DNA from: CAZCWX01 sp964502465
GTDB taxonomy: Bacteria > Desulfobacterota > Binatia > Bin18
Reading direction: 5' to 3'
NCBI GenBank assembly: GCA_964502465.1
Contig: CAZCWX010000453.1
Coordinates: 1 to 19,803 of the forward strand
Length of the DNA: 19,803 nucleotides
Position numbers and translations under genes: made by a program. How positions within the stretch are numbered: the stretch's first letter is position 1; each line of letters starts with the position of its first letter. Shown here one piece after another: positions 8,168 to 15,711 of this stretch. The notes below the pieces were generated by a model that saw nothing but the letters and a program-made list of their open reading frames with translations, was not told where the DNA came from and searched no databases.

Positions 8168-8584
8168 TTACGCTCTCTTCGTTACCGGTCGGAACTTTGG
8201 CAGTGTAATGGTATCGGTCAGGTCTTCAAAAACCACTTCGACTGCCATATCGCACCGGAGATTCTGCGGGTCTGGATCTACCCCAACGATATTGGTCGCA
8301 ATTTTTGGCCCTTCTTCCAACTCAACAATGGCAGCAATAAATGGGACTGGAATACCGAGTACCGGACGTTGAGGAATAGAGAAGGTGTGTAATTTGCCTT
8401 TTCCGCTCGCTTTGATCCACTCGAGATCATTCGACCAGCAAAATGGACAGAGGGCACGCGGGTAAAAATGATATTTGCCGCAACTCCGACAACGCGGCAG
8501 CATCAATTCGTGCCGTTTCGTCCCTTCCCAGAACGGCTTGGTCTCAGGAGTAGGTTTCGGTGCAAGATGGGTCAGTCCAGCCAT
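8168..8584 (-). CDS. DUF35 OB-fold / zinc-ribbon acyl-CoA-associated protein
   Basis: A 138-residue protein with an N-terminal helix, a four-Cys rubredoxin-like zinc ribbon (CRSCGKYHFYPRALCPFC, about residues 32-49), and an OB-fold (about 60-130) containing KGKLHTFSIP and PFIAAIVELEEGP. This is the standard partner of SCP2/thiolase-like proteins, where it binds the CoA part of acyl-CoA. Its gene precedes the thiolase gene on the same strand, consistent with a two-subunit enzyme. The start at 8584 is preceded by GAAGGAGGGA on the coding strand, a strong ribosome site. Confidence 0.87.
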   Translation of the reverse strand: MAGLTHLAPKPTPETKPFWEGTKRHELMLPRCRSCGKYHFYPRALCPFCWSNDLEWIKASGKGKLHTFSIPQRPVLGIPVPFIAAIVELEEGPKIATNIVGVDPDPQNLRCDMAVEVVFEDLTDTITLPKFRPVTKRA

Positions 8585-8623
8585 GTAAATCCCTCCTTCA
8601 GGGGAGTGTTACCAGAATCAGGG

Positions 8624-8651
8624 AACAGTTAAAAGTGGAAAGTAAAAAGGA
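8624..8651. repeat. short 7-bp-periodic repeat
   Basis: Four heptamers in phase, for example AAAAGTG followed by GAAAGTA, lie just upstream of the deacetylase gene between two divergently transcribed genes. Same style as the other heptad gaps of this window. Confidence 0.45.
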
Positions 8652-8672
8652 AGGAGTATATTCTACACCCCC

Positions 8673-9563
8673 ATGCATGCCTTTACCTCTGCTCGCTATA
8701 CCGTGTCCCTGGGAAATCACTCGTATCCCATGGATAAATATCGCCTGGTGCCCGAGCAACTCTTAGCAGAGGGAACATTAACACCTGATGAAATCATTGA
8801 ACCGGAGGCGGCAACCCTTGATGATATCCTACGTGTTCACACTCCTGAGTATGTCCATACCTTCATTAATGGCACTGTAGACCGCAAGGCATTGCTTCGC
8901 CTTGGGCTTCCCTGGTCACCCGCACTCGTCCTGCGCGCCTTTGCCGTAATTGGTGGGACACTTGGCGCTGCCCGGGTGGCAGTCCACGATGGGGTAGCAG
9001 TCAACCTGGCCGGAGGGACTCACCACTCTTTTGCCGACCATGGAGAAGGATATTGCATCTTTAACGACTTAGTGATCACGCTCAGGCGGTTACGAGAAGA
9101 AGGCTTGGTACGGCGCTTTCTTATCATCGACCTCGACGTTCACCAAGGGAATGGAACGGCAGCTCTGTGCCAAACCGACAGTGAAGTCTTTACGTTCTCG
9201 ATGCACGGCGAGAACAACTATCCAGCTCGCAAAGAGCACAGTTCCTGGGATATTGCTCTGCCCGATGGCACGACAGATGAACAGTACCTCGACACGCTCG
9301 CCCGCGCGTTGCCTCGACTCCTGGAATTCTTTACTCCAGACCTGCTCTTGTACCAGGCAGGTGTCGATGTTCTCGCTGGCGACCGGTTCGGAAAATTAGC
9401 GCTCACGATGGGCGGCGTTAGGGAACGCGATAACCTGGTGTGTGCGTTTGCTCGCCGGGCGGGGCTGCCACTCGTTGTCACTTTGGGTGGTGGGTATGCA
9501 CGCGACCTCAACCGTATCGTCGAGGCGCACTGCCAGACGGTGAGGGTGGCAAAGGGAAAATAG
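8673..9563 (+). CDS. histone-deacetylase-superfamily amidohydrolase
   Basis: A 296-residue, compact member of the zinc-dependent arginase/deacetylase fold, most like bacterial class IV-type deacetylases. Key residues are the His pair at 117-118 in GGTHHSF, zinc ligands D155 and H157 in DLDVHQGNGT, the third ligand D232 in QAGVDVLAGD, and the catalytic Tyr275 in LGGGYARD. It likely removes acetyl groups from a lysine, a polyamine or another amide; bacterial substrates of this subgroup are mostly unknown. The ATG at 8673 has only a distant purine-rich site, and Met20 is a possible alternative, though the conserved N-terminal strand favours 8673. Monocistronic. Confidence 0.88.
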   Translation: MHAFTSARYTVSLGNHSYPMDKYRLVPEQLLAEGTLTPDEIIEPEAATLDDILRVHTPEYVHTFINGTVDRKALLRLGLPWSPALVLRAFAVIGGTLGAARVAVHDGVAVNLAGGTHHSFADHGEGYCIFNDLVITLRRLREEGLVRRFLIIDLDVHQGNGTAALCQTDSEVFTFSMHGENNYPARKEHSSWDIALPDGTTDEQYLDTLARALPRLLEFFTPDLLLYQAGVDVLAGDRFGKLALTMGGVRERDNLVCAFARRAGLPLVVTLGGGYARDLNRIVEAHCQTVRVAKGK

Positions 9564-9571
9564 CAGGATGG

Positions 9572-9670
9572 TTAGTTCCGCGAGTGCCGGGTGACTCCCC
9601 AGGCCATCACGGCAGGTAAGATAAACAATCCGGCTCCAATACCGAAAGCAATCCATTCCACATCGCTCAT
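9572..9670 (-). CDS. putative 32-residue single-pass membrane peptide
   Basis: A small frame begins with ATG at 9670, preceded by GAGGGA with 6-base spacing (9677-9682), and ends TAA at 9572-9574. The protein starts MSDVEWIAFGIGAGLF, continues as one hydrophobic helix (about residues 6-26, Gly-rich then LPAVMAWG) and ends with a basic tail, VTRHSRN. This gives a plausible inner-membrane peptide with N-out or N-in ambiguity; the basic C-terminus suggests a cytosolic tail. It is last in a minus-strand series behind the helicase and the 492-residue protein, 39 bp after the latter's stop. Support is the ribosome site and amphipathic logic only; no family recognised. Confidence 0.5.
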   Translation of the reverse strand: MSDVEWIAFGIGAGLFILPAVMAWGVTRHSRN

Positions 9671-9676
9671 ATATGT

Positions 9677-9682
9677 TCCCTC
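9677..9682 (-). promoter_or_regulatory. ribosome binding site of the 32-residue peptide
   Basis: GAGGGA on the coding strand, six bases before the ATG at 9670. It is the main reason for calling this very short gene. Confidence 0.5.
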
Positions 9683-9709
9683 ATCCGAGTAGCGATTCCA
9701 TGGCGTTCT

Positions 9710-11188
9710 CTATGCTGCAGTTGGCAATTCCTCCCCCAGCGCCAGCCGTGTCAGAAACTTCCGCAGCTCAGCGTCAGACAAACCTGCAGGCGCTTGGGCA
9801 GCGAAAAGCAGAGATATTTGCTGGTCCGCCGGCGAGAGTTGGGCCAACCGCTCCTGGGCGCGCTGACGCACCAGTGGGCTCACCAACCGTGCTAATTCTG
9901 ACGCAAAACGTGCAGCGAGGAGCAGCCCTTCTCCCGCACTCCGTATCTGGGTCAACGCATCACGATAGACCACGATCATCCCCGTGTGCAGTACCAGATC
10001 GTTGCCAGCCATGGCCCACAACTCCCCGGCAACCTCACCCCATTCGATATTCAACTGGTCTATGGTCGGCCATAATTCGGACCGGAGCAGCGGCGTGCTT
10101 TCTGCGGCGATGAGCCTGACAAGGACCGCCTTCCATTCATCAGAAAGCTGCATTGGACCTCGCAGGGGCTTGGCCTGCGGTTTCACCGGCCGTTCTACAA
10201 TCTCCCCCCGTGCGTCGAGTACGAGATGGTCTTCCAAGGTCCGACCCAGGACCGAAAGGCCGGCGACATAACGGACCTGCCCGTCTTCCATTTGCTCTAC
10301 GCGAATCGTGTACGCACTCGCAGACAAGTCAGGGCGATAGTACACGCGCCCACGATCGTAGATTTTCTCTACTCCGTCGCGCAACTGGACACAGGTATGC
10401 GCTGCCGGGAAAAAACGCTCGTGCGGATAGGGCACCCAATCAACCGGGGGCTCTGCCATCGTCAGCTGCAGCGCCGCTTCTTCTGCACCGCTGGTAAAAC
10501 GTTCGCGCATGGCACCAGGCTCACCACTATAACGAAACGATTCGCAGAGGGTGGTAAAGAGTCGTTCGCTCGGGTAGGGACCCTGATAGCGAAGCGTCGC
10601 TTTTCTTTGATCCTGAGCGAGTAGTGCCAGTACGTTGAGTATCGTCGATCCTCCACCCACAGGTAAATGGGCAGGAGCATCCAGGGGCGGGAGGGACTCA
10701 AGATCCTCGTACATGACAGAGCGAAACAACGTTAATGAGCGGTCCAGTGTGAATCCGCCTTCCCCTTCCAACAACCATACACAGTCTGACTCTCCCCAAC
10801 CAAGGTGAAACACCGCCTTGCGCACAACACCAAGAAACCGGCCGTTGAGATTACGGGCCTTGAATTGGACCAACGTGCCAGCCGCGTTCCAGGTCATGAG
10901 CAACAGCAAGCGACCTCGGCGATCAAAAGTCGCGAAGCGTTTGGGCTCCTCTTTTGGCGAACGCGAAGGGAGCAAGAATGTCAGCGTGCCGTAAGGAGAA
11001 AGCCTGGCAAGGAGACGTTTTTCAGCGTATAGAGAGTGCACCCCGCCTTCGACGATCGAGGTGGCGCCGCTTAATGCCGCAGTGAGTTCGGTGACGAGTG
11101 CGACAGGAACGTCCTCAGCTGCGAGCGTAGCGAGGGCGACAGAAAAAAGGTCTTTCGCAATGTCCTCGGTCATCGCCTCTTCCCCCAC
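9710..11188 (-). CDS. unrecognised 492-residue protein, helicase partner
   Basis: I do not recognise a family. No signal peptide or membrane helix is apparent. The first ~150 residues alternate short beta strands, for example YGTLTFLLP, KRFATFDRRGRLLLLMTW and NGRFLGVVRKAVFHLGW, as in a beta-rich sensor or nucleic-acid-binding domain. The middle (~240-330) has another beta-rich block with VYYRPDLSASAYTIRVEQM. The last ~150 residues are helical (AESTPLLRSELWPTID, LARLVSPLVRQRAQERLAQL). The gene starts 9 bp after the helicase stop on the same strand, so the two are almost certainly co-transcribed and probably work together. The second Met at residue 6 is an alternative start. It could be a processivity factor, an effector, or a substrate adaptor for the helicase; this is inference only. 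Confidence 0.75.
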   Translation of the reverse strand: MGEEAMTEDIAKDLFSVALATLAAEDVPVALVTELTAALSGATSIVEGGVHSLYAEKRLLARLSPYGTLTFLLPSRSPKEEPKRFATFDRRGRLLLLMTWNAAGTLVQFKARNLNGRFLGVVRKAVFHLGWGESDCVWLLEGEGGFTLDRSLTLFRSVMYEDLESLPPLDAPAHLPVGGGSTILNVLALLAQDQRKATLRYQGPYPSERLFTTLCESFRYSGEPGAMRERFTSGAEEAALQLTMAEPPVDWVPYPHERFFPAAHTCVQLRDGVEKIYDRGRVYYRPDLSASAYTIRVEQMEDGQVRYVAGLSVLGRTLEDHLVLDARGEIVERPVKPQAKPLRGPMQLSDEWKAVLVRLIAAESTPLLRSELWPTIDQLNIEWGEVAGELWAMAGNDLVLHTGMIVVYRDALTQIRSAGEGLLLAARFASELARLVSPLVRQRAQERLAQLSPADQQISLLFAAQAPAGLSDAELRKFLTRLALGEELPTAA

Positions 11189-11197
11189 GCTGACCCT

Positions 11198-13417
11198 CTA
11201 ACCCTTACTCGTTCTCAAGGCTTCAATCTGTTCAGGAGAGAGATAGTGCGCCAGCACCTCGGATGGAGCGTCTCTGAGGGCAGTCGGAGAATCAAAACCT
11301 GCCGCAACCAGCGCCTTCACGTTTTCCCGACTGAATCCCGGCAAGCGTGCCCGCGCGAGCGTCAGGCTGGTAGTATCAACGCCCAGCCGCACCCGCTCCG
11401 CTAACGTGCTGAGTTGTCTCGCCGAGTGCCACCCCATGACTTCTGCAATTTCTGCCGCTGCGTCCGCCAGCCAGCTCGCTTCTTCGGTCAGCGTCATAAT
11501 GGTGCCGGCGTAACATTGATAGCGATTTTCCAGGTTGGCAAGTTCCTCTCCAGAGATCCAGCCTAACAAGAGAAACGCCAGTTTCGCCGCACGGGCTTCC
11601 TGGGCAGTTGGCAGCATCCTGGCGTTCAGCAAGCGACCGAATTCTTCCCCTGGTTCTTCACCACGTGCATGCACCCACTCGTTGGCTTTGCTTTCATACA
11701 CCCGACTGCGATGCTCAACCGAGGACAACGGCACGTATAGTCTCTGACTATCCTCAGTCAGGCTCAAAAGATAGAATAACTCCAATTCGGGTACCTCGCG
11801 CCCTCGCGCCGCTTCAAAAAAACGCGCCAGCTTGACTGCAGTGACTGCACGGATACCCTTGCGTGCTGCTACCTCGCCTAAGGTCGAAGCTTCCAGTCGC
11901 CCATCTTCACCAACATTGATTAGTTGCGCCTGCACAAGAGACGTTAGCGCTTTCTCAACCTCTGTCATCAATGCAACCGGGGTCGCAGCAGATTTCCCGC
12001 GCTGCTGAAAACCAAGGTACGTCAAGCCGAAAAACGCCTGCAGTTCGTCCTTACTCAGACAGACTTTAGAGGCAATCAGATTTAATACCCGGTCGGCGAG
12101 TCCTCCTTGTCCTGGGGCTGGCGTGAACTGTTCCTGTTCACCCAAGACATACCCACGCCACAGCAAATCAGCCTGGAACTGGTTCGTTGCAATGAGCACG
12201 GAACGACCAAACTGTTCGTGAAACCCCAAGCGCCCTGCGCGACCAGAGATATTCTCATATTCCGCCCAGGAGAGCGGCACTTCGATTGCTGCGCCAGTCC
12301 GCTTGTCTGTGTCCCACTTGACTGCTTCGATAAACACGGTCGAGGCAGGAAGGTTCACGCCGAACGCTAACGTGGTGGTGCAGGCAATCACCCGGAGTTC
12401 GCCGCGACGATACGAGGTTTCTACCAGAGTGCGTTCTTCGGACGTAAGATCGGCATGATGAAACGCGACCCCACCAGCAAACGCGATACGCAGTTGCGCC
12501 TTGAGAACAGTCTCTTCGAGAAGCTCTCCAGCCGCGAGTGCCTCCTGCGCAGGAGGGAGGCTCAACTCTTCAGCTAGGGCCAGCGCACACTGGACCGTAT
12601 CACGCTTGCCTTTCAGGAAGACCAGGACCTGTTCCCCTTTTTCAACCAGATGTTTGACCCCTGCAAAGAGAATGTCACGGGGATCTTCGGAGTTCACCGC
12701 TGGCCATTGCTCTTCCCCTTCTTCGCCACTGTTGTAGGTTTTGTAGCGGAAGCGGTTTTCCAACAAGACACCACGGTAGAGTTCTACCGGGCGCTCATCC
12801 TGAAAGAGCAGATCGGCATTTAACCACTCGGCGACCTCTCGGGCTTCGCGGAGCACCGCTGACAACCCCAGTACTTGTGGCCGGGGGGTCGATCCCAATA
12901 ACTTGGTCAGCGAAAGTTCGAGACCAGCTCCGCGTTCTGGATCGCCCAACATCTGCAGTTCGTCCACCACCACCAACGCAACGGTACGCAGCAAATGAGG
13001 ATGACGCACGAGCAATTGGGACAGCTTTTCGTATACCAGGACGGCAAGATGAAAATCGCCTTGCTCAATAGCACGGTCAAATTCTCGTCGATCGCGGGTC
13101 GCTACGACAACTTTGACCCCATATACGCCATAACGCGCCTGGAAGGTCTGATACTTCTCCTCAGCCAGCGCCCGTAAAGGCGTCAGATACAGGACGCGTT
13201 TTCCAGCGAAGGTTGCCCGCATGGCTGCCATCTCGCCGATAAACGTTTTCCCTGAAGAGGTGGGAGAAGAAATGACAAGACTCTGTCCTTCAAACAGGCC
13301 ATAGCGTTGCACTGCCACTTCCTGCACGGGCAGGAGAAAGTCACCTTGCTGCTGCTCCCAGATCTGCAGCAAGGAGTCAGGCAACCCATATTTTCGCAGG
13401 TCACGAATCCGTCGCAT
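11198..13417 (-). CDS. Ski2/Hel308-like superfamily 2 DNA or RNA helicase
   Basis: A 739-residue ATP-driven helicase. Motifs in order are: Q-motif-like LLPVQEVAV (about 28-36), Walker A SSPTSSGKT (50-58), Ia LTPLRALAEEKY (78-89), Walker B VVDELQML (150-157), motif III as LSAV rather than SAT (about 185-188), motif V TTTLAFGVNLPAS (about 345-357), and VI ENISGRAGRLG (about 390-400). After the two RecA domains come a winged-helix region and a ratchet-like helical domain. A helix-hairpin-helix follows near the end (ARLPGFSRENVKALVAAGF), as in Hel308/HelQ. Length is close to Hel308 (~700-750). First gene of a minus-strand operon with the 492-residue protein. Could be a repair helicase or part of a defence-type pair; no nuclease domain is seen in either gene. 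Confidence 0.88.
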   Translation of the reverse strand: MRRIRDLRKYGLPDSLLQIWEQQQGDFLLPVQEVAVQRYGLFEGQSLVISSPTSSGKTFIGEMAAMRATFAGKRVLYLTPLRALAEEKYQTFQARYGVYGVKVVVATRDRREFDRAIEQGDFHLAVLVYEKLSQLLVRHPHLLRTVALVVVDELQMLGDPERGAGLELSLTKLLGSTPRPQVLGLSAVLREAREVAEWLNADLLFQDERPVELYRGVLLENRFRYKTYNSGEEGEEQWPAVNSEDPRDILFAGVKHLVEKGEQVLVFLKGKRDTVQCALALAEELSLPPAQEALAAGELLEETVLKAQLRIAFAGGVAFHHADLTSEERTLVETSYRRGELRVIACTTTLAFGVNLPASTVFIEAVKWDTDKRTGAAIEVPLSWAEYENISGRAGRLGFHEQFGRSVLIATNQFQADLLWRGYVLGEQEQFTPAPGQGGLADRVLNLIASKVCLSKDELQAFFGLTYLGFQQRGKSAATPVALMTEVEKALTSLVQAQLINVGEDGRLEASTLGEVAARKGIRAVTAVKLARFFEAARGREVPELELFYLLSLTEDSQRLYVPLSSVEHRSRVYESKANEWVHARGEEPGEEFGRLLNARMLPTAQEARAAKLAFLLLGWISGEELANLENRYQCYAGTIMTLTEEASWLADAAAEIAEVMGWHSARQLSTLAERVRLGVDTTSLTLARARLPGFSRENVKALVAAGFDSPTALRDAPSEVLAHYLSPEQIEALRTSKG

Positions 13418-13560
13418 GTTTTGTCCTTGTACTCACATGTTACCAGGTGTGCAACTTTTCTGGGAAGGGGATGTTTGTCTTTTACGCCAACGACTGCAGA
13501 AAATGAAGAGAAACATGACGAGCAAAAACCAGAAGAGGGACCGCGCAGCACAACCCCGAC

Positions 13561-13586
13561 GAGGGAACGATTTTTCCCTCCTTTTT
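13561..13586 (+). terminator. hairpin with T tract in the helicase/DUF3108 gap
   Basis: GAGGGA (13561-13566) pairs with TCCCTC (13575-13580) across an 8-base loop, followed by C and five T. It has the form of an intrinsic terminator on the plus strand, but no convincing plus-strand gene ends just before it. It may instead act in the leader of the downstream secreted-protein gene. The rest of the 244-bp gap shows no other gene I can support. Confidence 0.35.
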
Positions 13587-13661
13587 ATGAGGCAAGTTCA
13601 CGAACATGGCCTTTTCTTGCCACTCTATTCTTTTAGTCCAACTGGCAGTATATGTGCCCGT

Positions 13662-14480
13662 ATGCGTTACCTGCCTCGCGGGGTCTTATTCCTGCTCCTC
13701 GCTGTTGCTCTGCATTTCGTGAGTGCTGCACCGTTGGCTGCCGAGCAGCAGTCTACCCGCTCAACTCCAGCCGCTCCAGTACTCTCTCGAACGCGCCTCG
13801 TCCCGCCAATTTTTGCTCAGGGAGAAACACTTGAGTACATGGTCTTCCTCAACGAGATCCCAGCCGGGGCATCCCAGATTCGTTTACAAAAAGCCCGGCA
13901 AGCTGGACGTGAGGTATACCACACTACTGCCCAGGGATACACCAGTGAATTGATTGATTATCTCTATCGCTTGCGCGGCACAGCAGACGGGATGTTCACG
14001 GCAAATGGTTTCTCTCCGCTCTCTTTCCGCTTAACCTATACAAATAACGACCGTCAGCGAGAGATTGGCATGCGCTATGACCCGGCCACCAAGACATTAC
14101 TCGGAACCACCAAGAAACAGGCGCAGGCGAAAGAACGGAGTGTTCCCGCAAGAGAGGTATACGACCCACTCACGGCTTTTTACTTGCTCCGCAGCAGCGA
14201 TCTGTTATCAGACAACCTGTTCCAGGTCGAGGTTTTTACTGGCAAAGAACGCTATCGAGTGGTGACGCACGTGGTCGGCACAGAGAACGTACTTCTCACC
14301 AGTGGTATCCGTCCAGCGATTCGTCTCCATCCGGCGATTTTCTCCCTTGATGCGAACCCGGAAGAGAACCTCCTGCCTCAAGAAACCTCGCTATGGGTGA
14401 CAGCCGACGCGACCCACATTCCGCTCAAACTGGAAAGTTTCCTGCCAATTGGTCGGGTGGTGGTAGAACTCAACAAGTAA
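13662..14480 (+). CDS. secreted DUF3108-family protein
   Basis: A 272-residue exported protein. Starting at ATG 13662 gives a classic signal peptide: MRYLPRG, then a Leu/Ala-rich core (about residues 8-24) and a likely cleavage site after SAAPLAA. The frame is open further back to 13416, but those 82 codons are charged and low in conservation signals and would bury the signal peptide, so I prefer 13662 although no strong ribosome site is visible. The mature part is beta-rich and matches the DUF3108 pattern: GETLEYMVFLNEIPAGASQI, TSELIDYLYRLRGTADGMF, REVYDPLTAFYLLRS, and the ending ATHIPLKLES. DUF3108 proteins are envelope proteins of unknown function, possibly lipid- or outer-membrane-related. 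Confidence 0.82.
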   Translation: MRYLPRGVLFLLLAVALHFVSAAPLAAEQQSTRSTPAAPVLSRTRLVPPIFAQGETLEYMVFLNEIPAGASQIRLQKARQAGREVYHTTAQGYTSELIDYLYRLRGTADGMFTANGFSPLSFRLTYTNNDRQREIGMRYDPATKTLLGTTKKQAQAKERSVPAREVYDPLTAFYLLRSSDLLSDNLFQVEVFTGKERYRVVTHVVGTENVLLTSGIRPAIRLHPAIFSLDANPEENLLPQETSLWVTADATHIPLKLESFLPIGRVVVELNK

Positions 14481-14515
14481 GCGATCAGCGCTTAGCGATC
14501 AACTTTCAGCGAAGA
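14481..14515. repeat. 7-bp-periodic repeat between convergent genes
   Basis: Five heptamers in perfect phase directly after the DUF3108 stop codon. Four begin GCG and three end in CA, for example GCGATCA followed by GCGCTTA. It overlaps the stop region of the LeuD-like gene (last residues SSLKVDR), so the repeat supplies that protein's C-terminus. Confidence 0.6.
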
Positions 14516-14968
14516 AAAAGCGCGCTCGGCCAGCAGGGCCTGAATGTAACCAGCCATTCCCCCACACGCGAGAATGGCGACAGAGAGGTCAGACAGATCA
14601 CGAATGGGATAGCGGGTACCGGAGCTCAGGTTCTTCACCACCTGCCCATTGATATCCACACGCAGGCGGTCACCCATACGAATCTCAGGTGCTTCCCACA
14701 GAGTCAATGGCGGGAGTCCAATATTCAGGCAGAGGCGGAAGAATCGCCAGGCAAAAGCCGGAGCAATGACGGCACAGACTTCCCGTTGCTGAAGTGCGAC
14801 AACAGCATCAGCTCCTTTCTGTCCCTCCCCCATTGTCCCGGTCGAAAGGAGCACCTGACCTGCGTTACCGATAGTTCCTTGTGTCCTGAGGGAGACAATC
14901 TCTTCGCTTGACAGGGTTCCTTTTACAACCCATGCTGTCCCGCTCAAAATGAGTTCATTCAGTTCCAC
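14492..14968 (-). CDS. LeuD-like (aconitase swivel domain) protein lacking the catalytic motif
   Basis: A 158-residue protein with the swivel fold of the 3-isopropylmalate dehydratase small subunit. Matching parts are LILSGTAWVV at the start, CAVIAPAFAWRFFRLCLNIGLPPL (read as about residues 69-92), EIRMGDRLRVDINGQVVKNLSSG, and the end LSVAILACGGMAGYIQALL. Normal LeuD has DTDxIIPAR after the first strand and GCGSSREHA before the second. Here those regions read LSSEEIVSLR and MGEGQKGADA, so the substrate-binding Ser/Arg are gone. It is also shorter by roughly 10-40 residues than LeuD. No LeuC-like gene is in the window. Starts at a GTG just after an in-frame TGA; the ribosome site is weak. It is 20 bp behind the Uma2 gene. 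Function unknown; possibly a non-catalytic regulator or a decaying paralogue. Confidence 0.65.
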   Translation of the reverse strand: MELNELILSGTAWVVKGTLSSEEIVSLRTQGTIGNAGQVLLSTGTMGEGQKGADAVVALQQREVCAVIAPAFAWRFFRLCLNIGLPPLTLWEAPEIRMGDRLRVDINGQVVKNLSSGTRYPIRDLSDLSVAILACGGMAGYIQALLAERAFSSLKVDR

Positions 14969-14988
14969 GTATGGAGCTCATCTCGCAT

Positions 14989-15558
14989 TCAAGGAAGAAT
15001 GTCGCTCACTGCTACCGAATTCCCTCCCGGTAGCAAAAGTGTATCCCCAGCAAAGGCAAGACGTTGTTGTCGGTAACTCTCCCTCACAACATCAGGATCA
15101 GAAAGAACCTCAACCTGCCGGTCAACAAGATTGACGATCCAGTATTCAGGAATTGCGCTCGCAGCGTAAGCGCGAGCCTTGCGGGTCCGGTCATACGTCA
15201 GACTGGTTTCAGCTACTTCAATGACCAAAAGAACCTGATCCGCTCGGGGATGCGCTTGCTTATAGTTGTCAGGATCAGGCTGACACACAGCAATATCGGG
15301 TTCAGGTTCACTCCAATTGTTCAGCACAATTGGGTCTTGCACACGCACTAAGGCCACTGTCCCTAGTTGAGCAATCAGCGTATACATCAGACGATTGACC
15401 GTGAACGCATGAGGAGTGAGTTTCGGACTCATAGTGATAATTTCACCATCGAGCAACTCCACTCTTTCATCTGCAAAGAGCCCAGCCTCGGCCATACGGT
15501 AATATTCGTCGCGGGTAAAACGGTGGGCAATCGGCGTAGCGGTAGTACGAGATGCCAT
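14989..15558 (-). CDS. Uma2-family PD-(D/E)XK-type putative endonuclease
   Basis: A 189-residue protein of the Uma2 (DUF820) family, which has a restriction-endonuclease-like fold and is highly amplified in some bacteria. Motifs are FTRDEYYRMAEAGLF, ERVELLDGEII with Glu34, SEPEPDIAVCQPD with the metal Asp88, VLLVIEVAETSLTYDR with Glu114 and the following Lys127. All catalytic positions seem intact. The biological role of the family is unproven; members often lie near transposons, as here. ATG at 15558 follows an A/T-rich leader without a clear ribosome site. Confidence 0.85.
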   Translation of the reverse strand: MASRTTATPIAHRFTRDEYYRMAEAGLFADERVELLDGEIITMSPKLTPHAFTVNRLMYTLIAQLGTVALVRVQDPIVLNNWSEPEPDIAVCQPDPDNYKQAHPRADQVLLVIEVAETSLTYDRTRKARAYAASAIPEYWIVNLVDRQVEVLSDPDVVRESYRQQRLAFAGDTLLLPGGNSVAVSDILP

Positions 15559-15711
15559 AAAAAAATACTAGTCCCAACAGACGAGACGGTCAACCGAACG
15601 GCGATCCGGTCTGCACCTTTTCCTTGAGAACTCAAGGCACCATTCTTCCACATTTTTCGCTACTTTCGCTCGCTGCCTTTTTGCTCACAGAACAGAAAAA
15701 GCGCATCTTTA
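15559..15711. other. 153-bp gap with a small hairpin
   Basis: No gene supported. CCTTGAG (15622-15628) and CTCAAGG (15631-15637) form a compact near-palindrome separated by AA, which could be an operator-like site or just a hairpin. The rest is AT-rich and without coding character on either strand. Confidence 0.35.

Noticed and set aside
13416..13661. N-terminal extension of the DUF3108 protein to the first open codon
   Set aside because: It would place 82 charged residues before a textbook signal peptide and would start at the helicase start codon; no ribosome site supports it.
14989..15558. Uma2 protein as transposase or defence effector
   Set aside because: The family is widespread with unproven function; proximity to the IS alone does not support a specific role.
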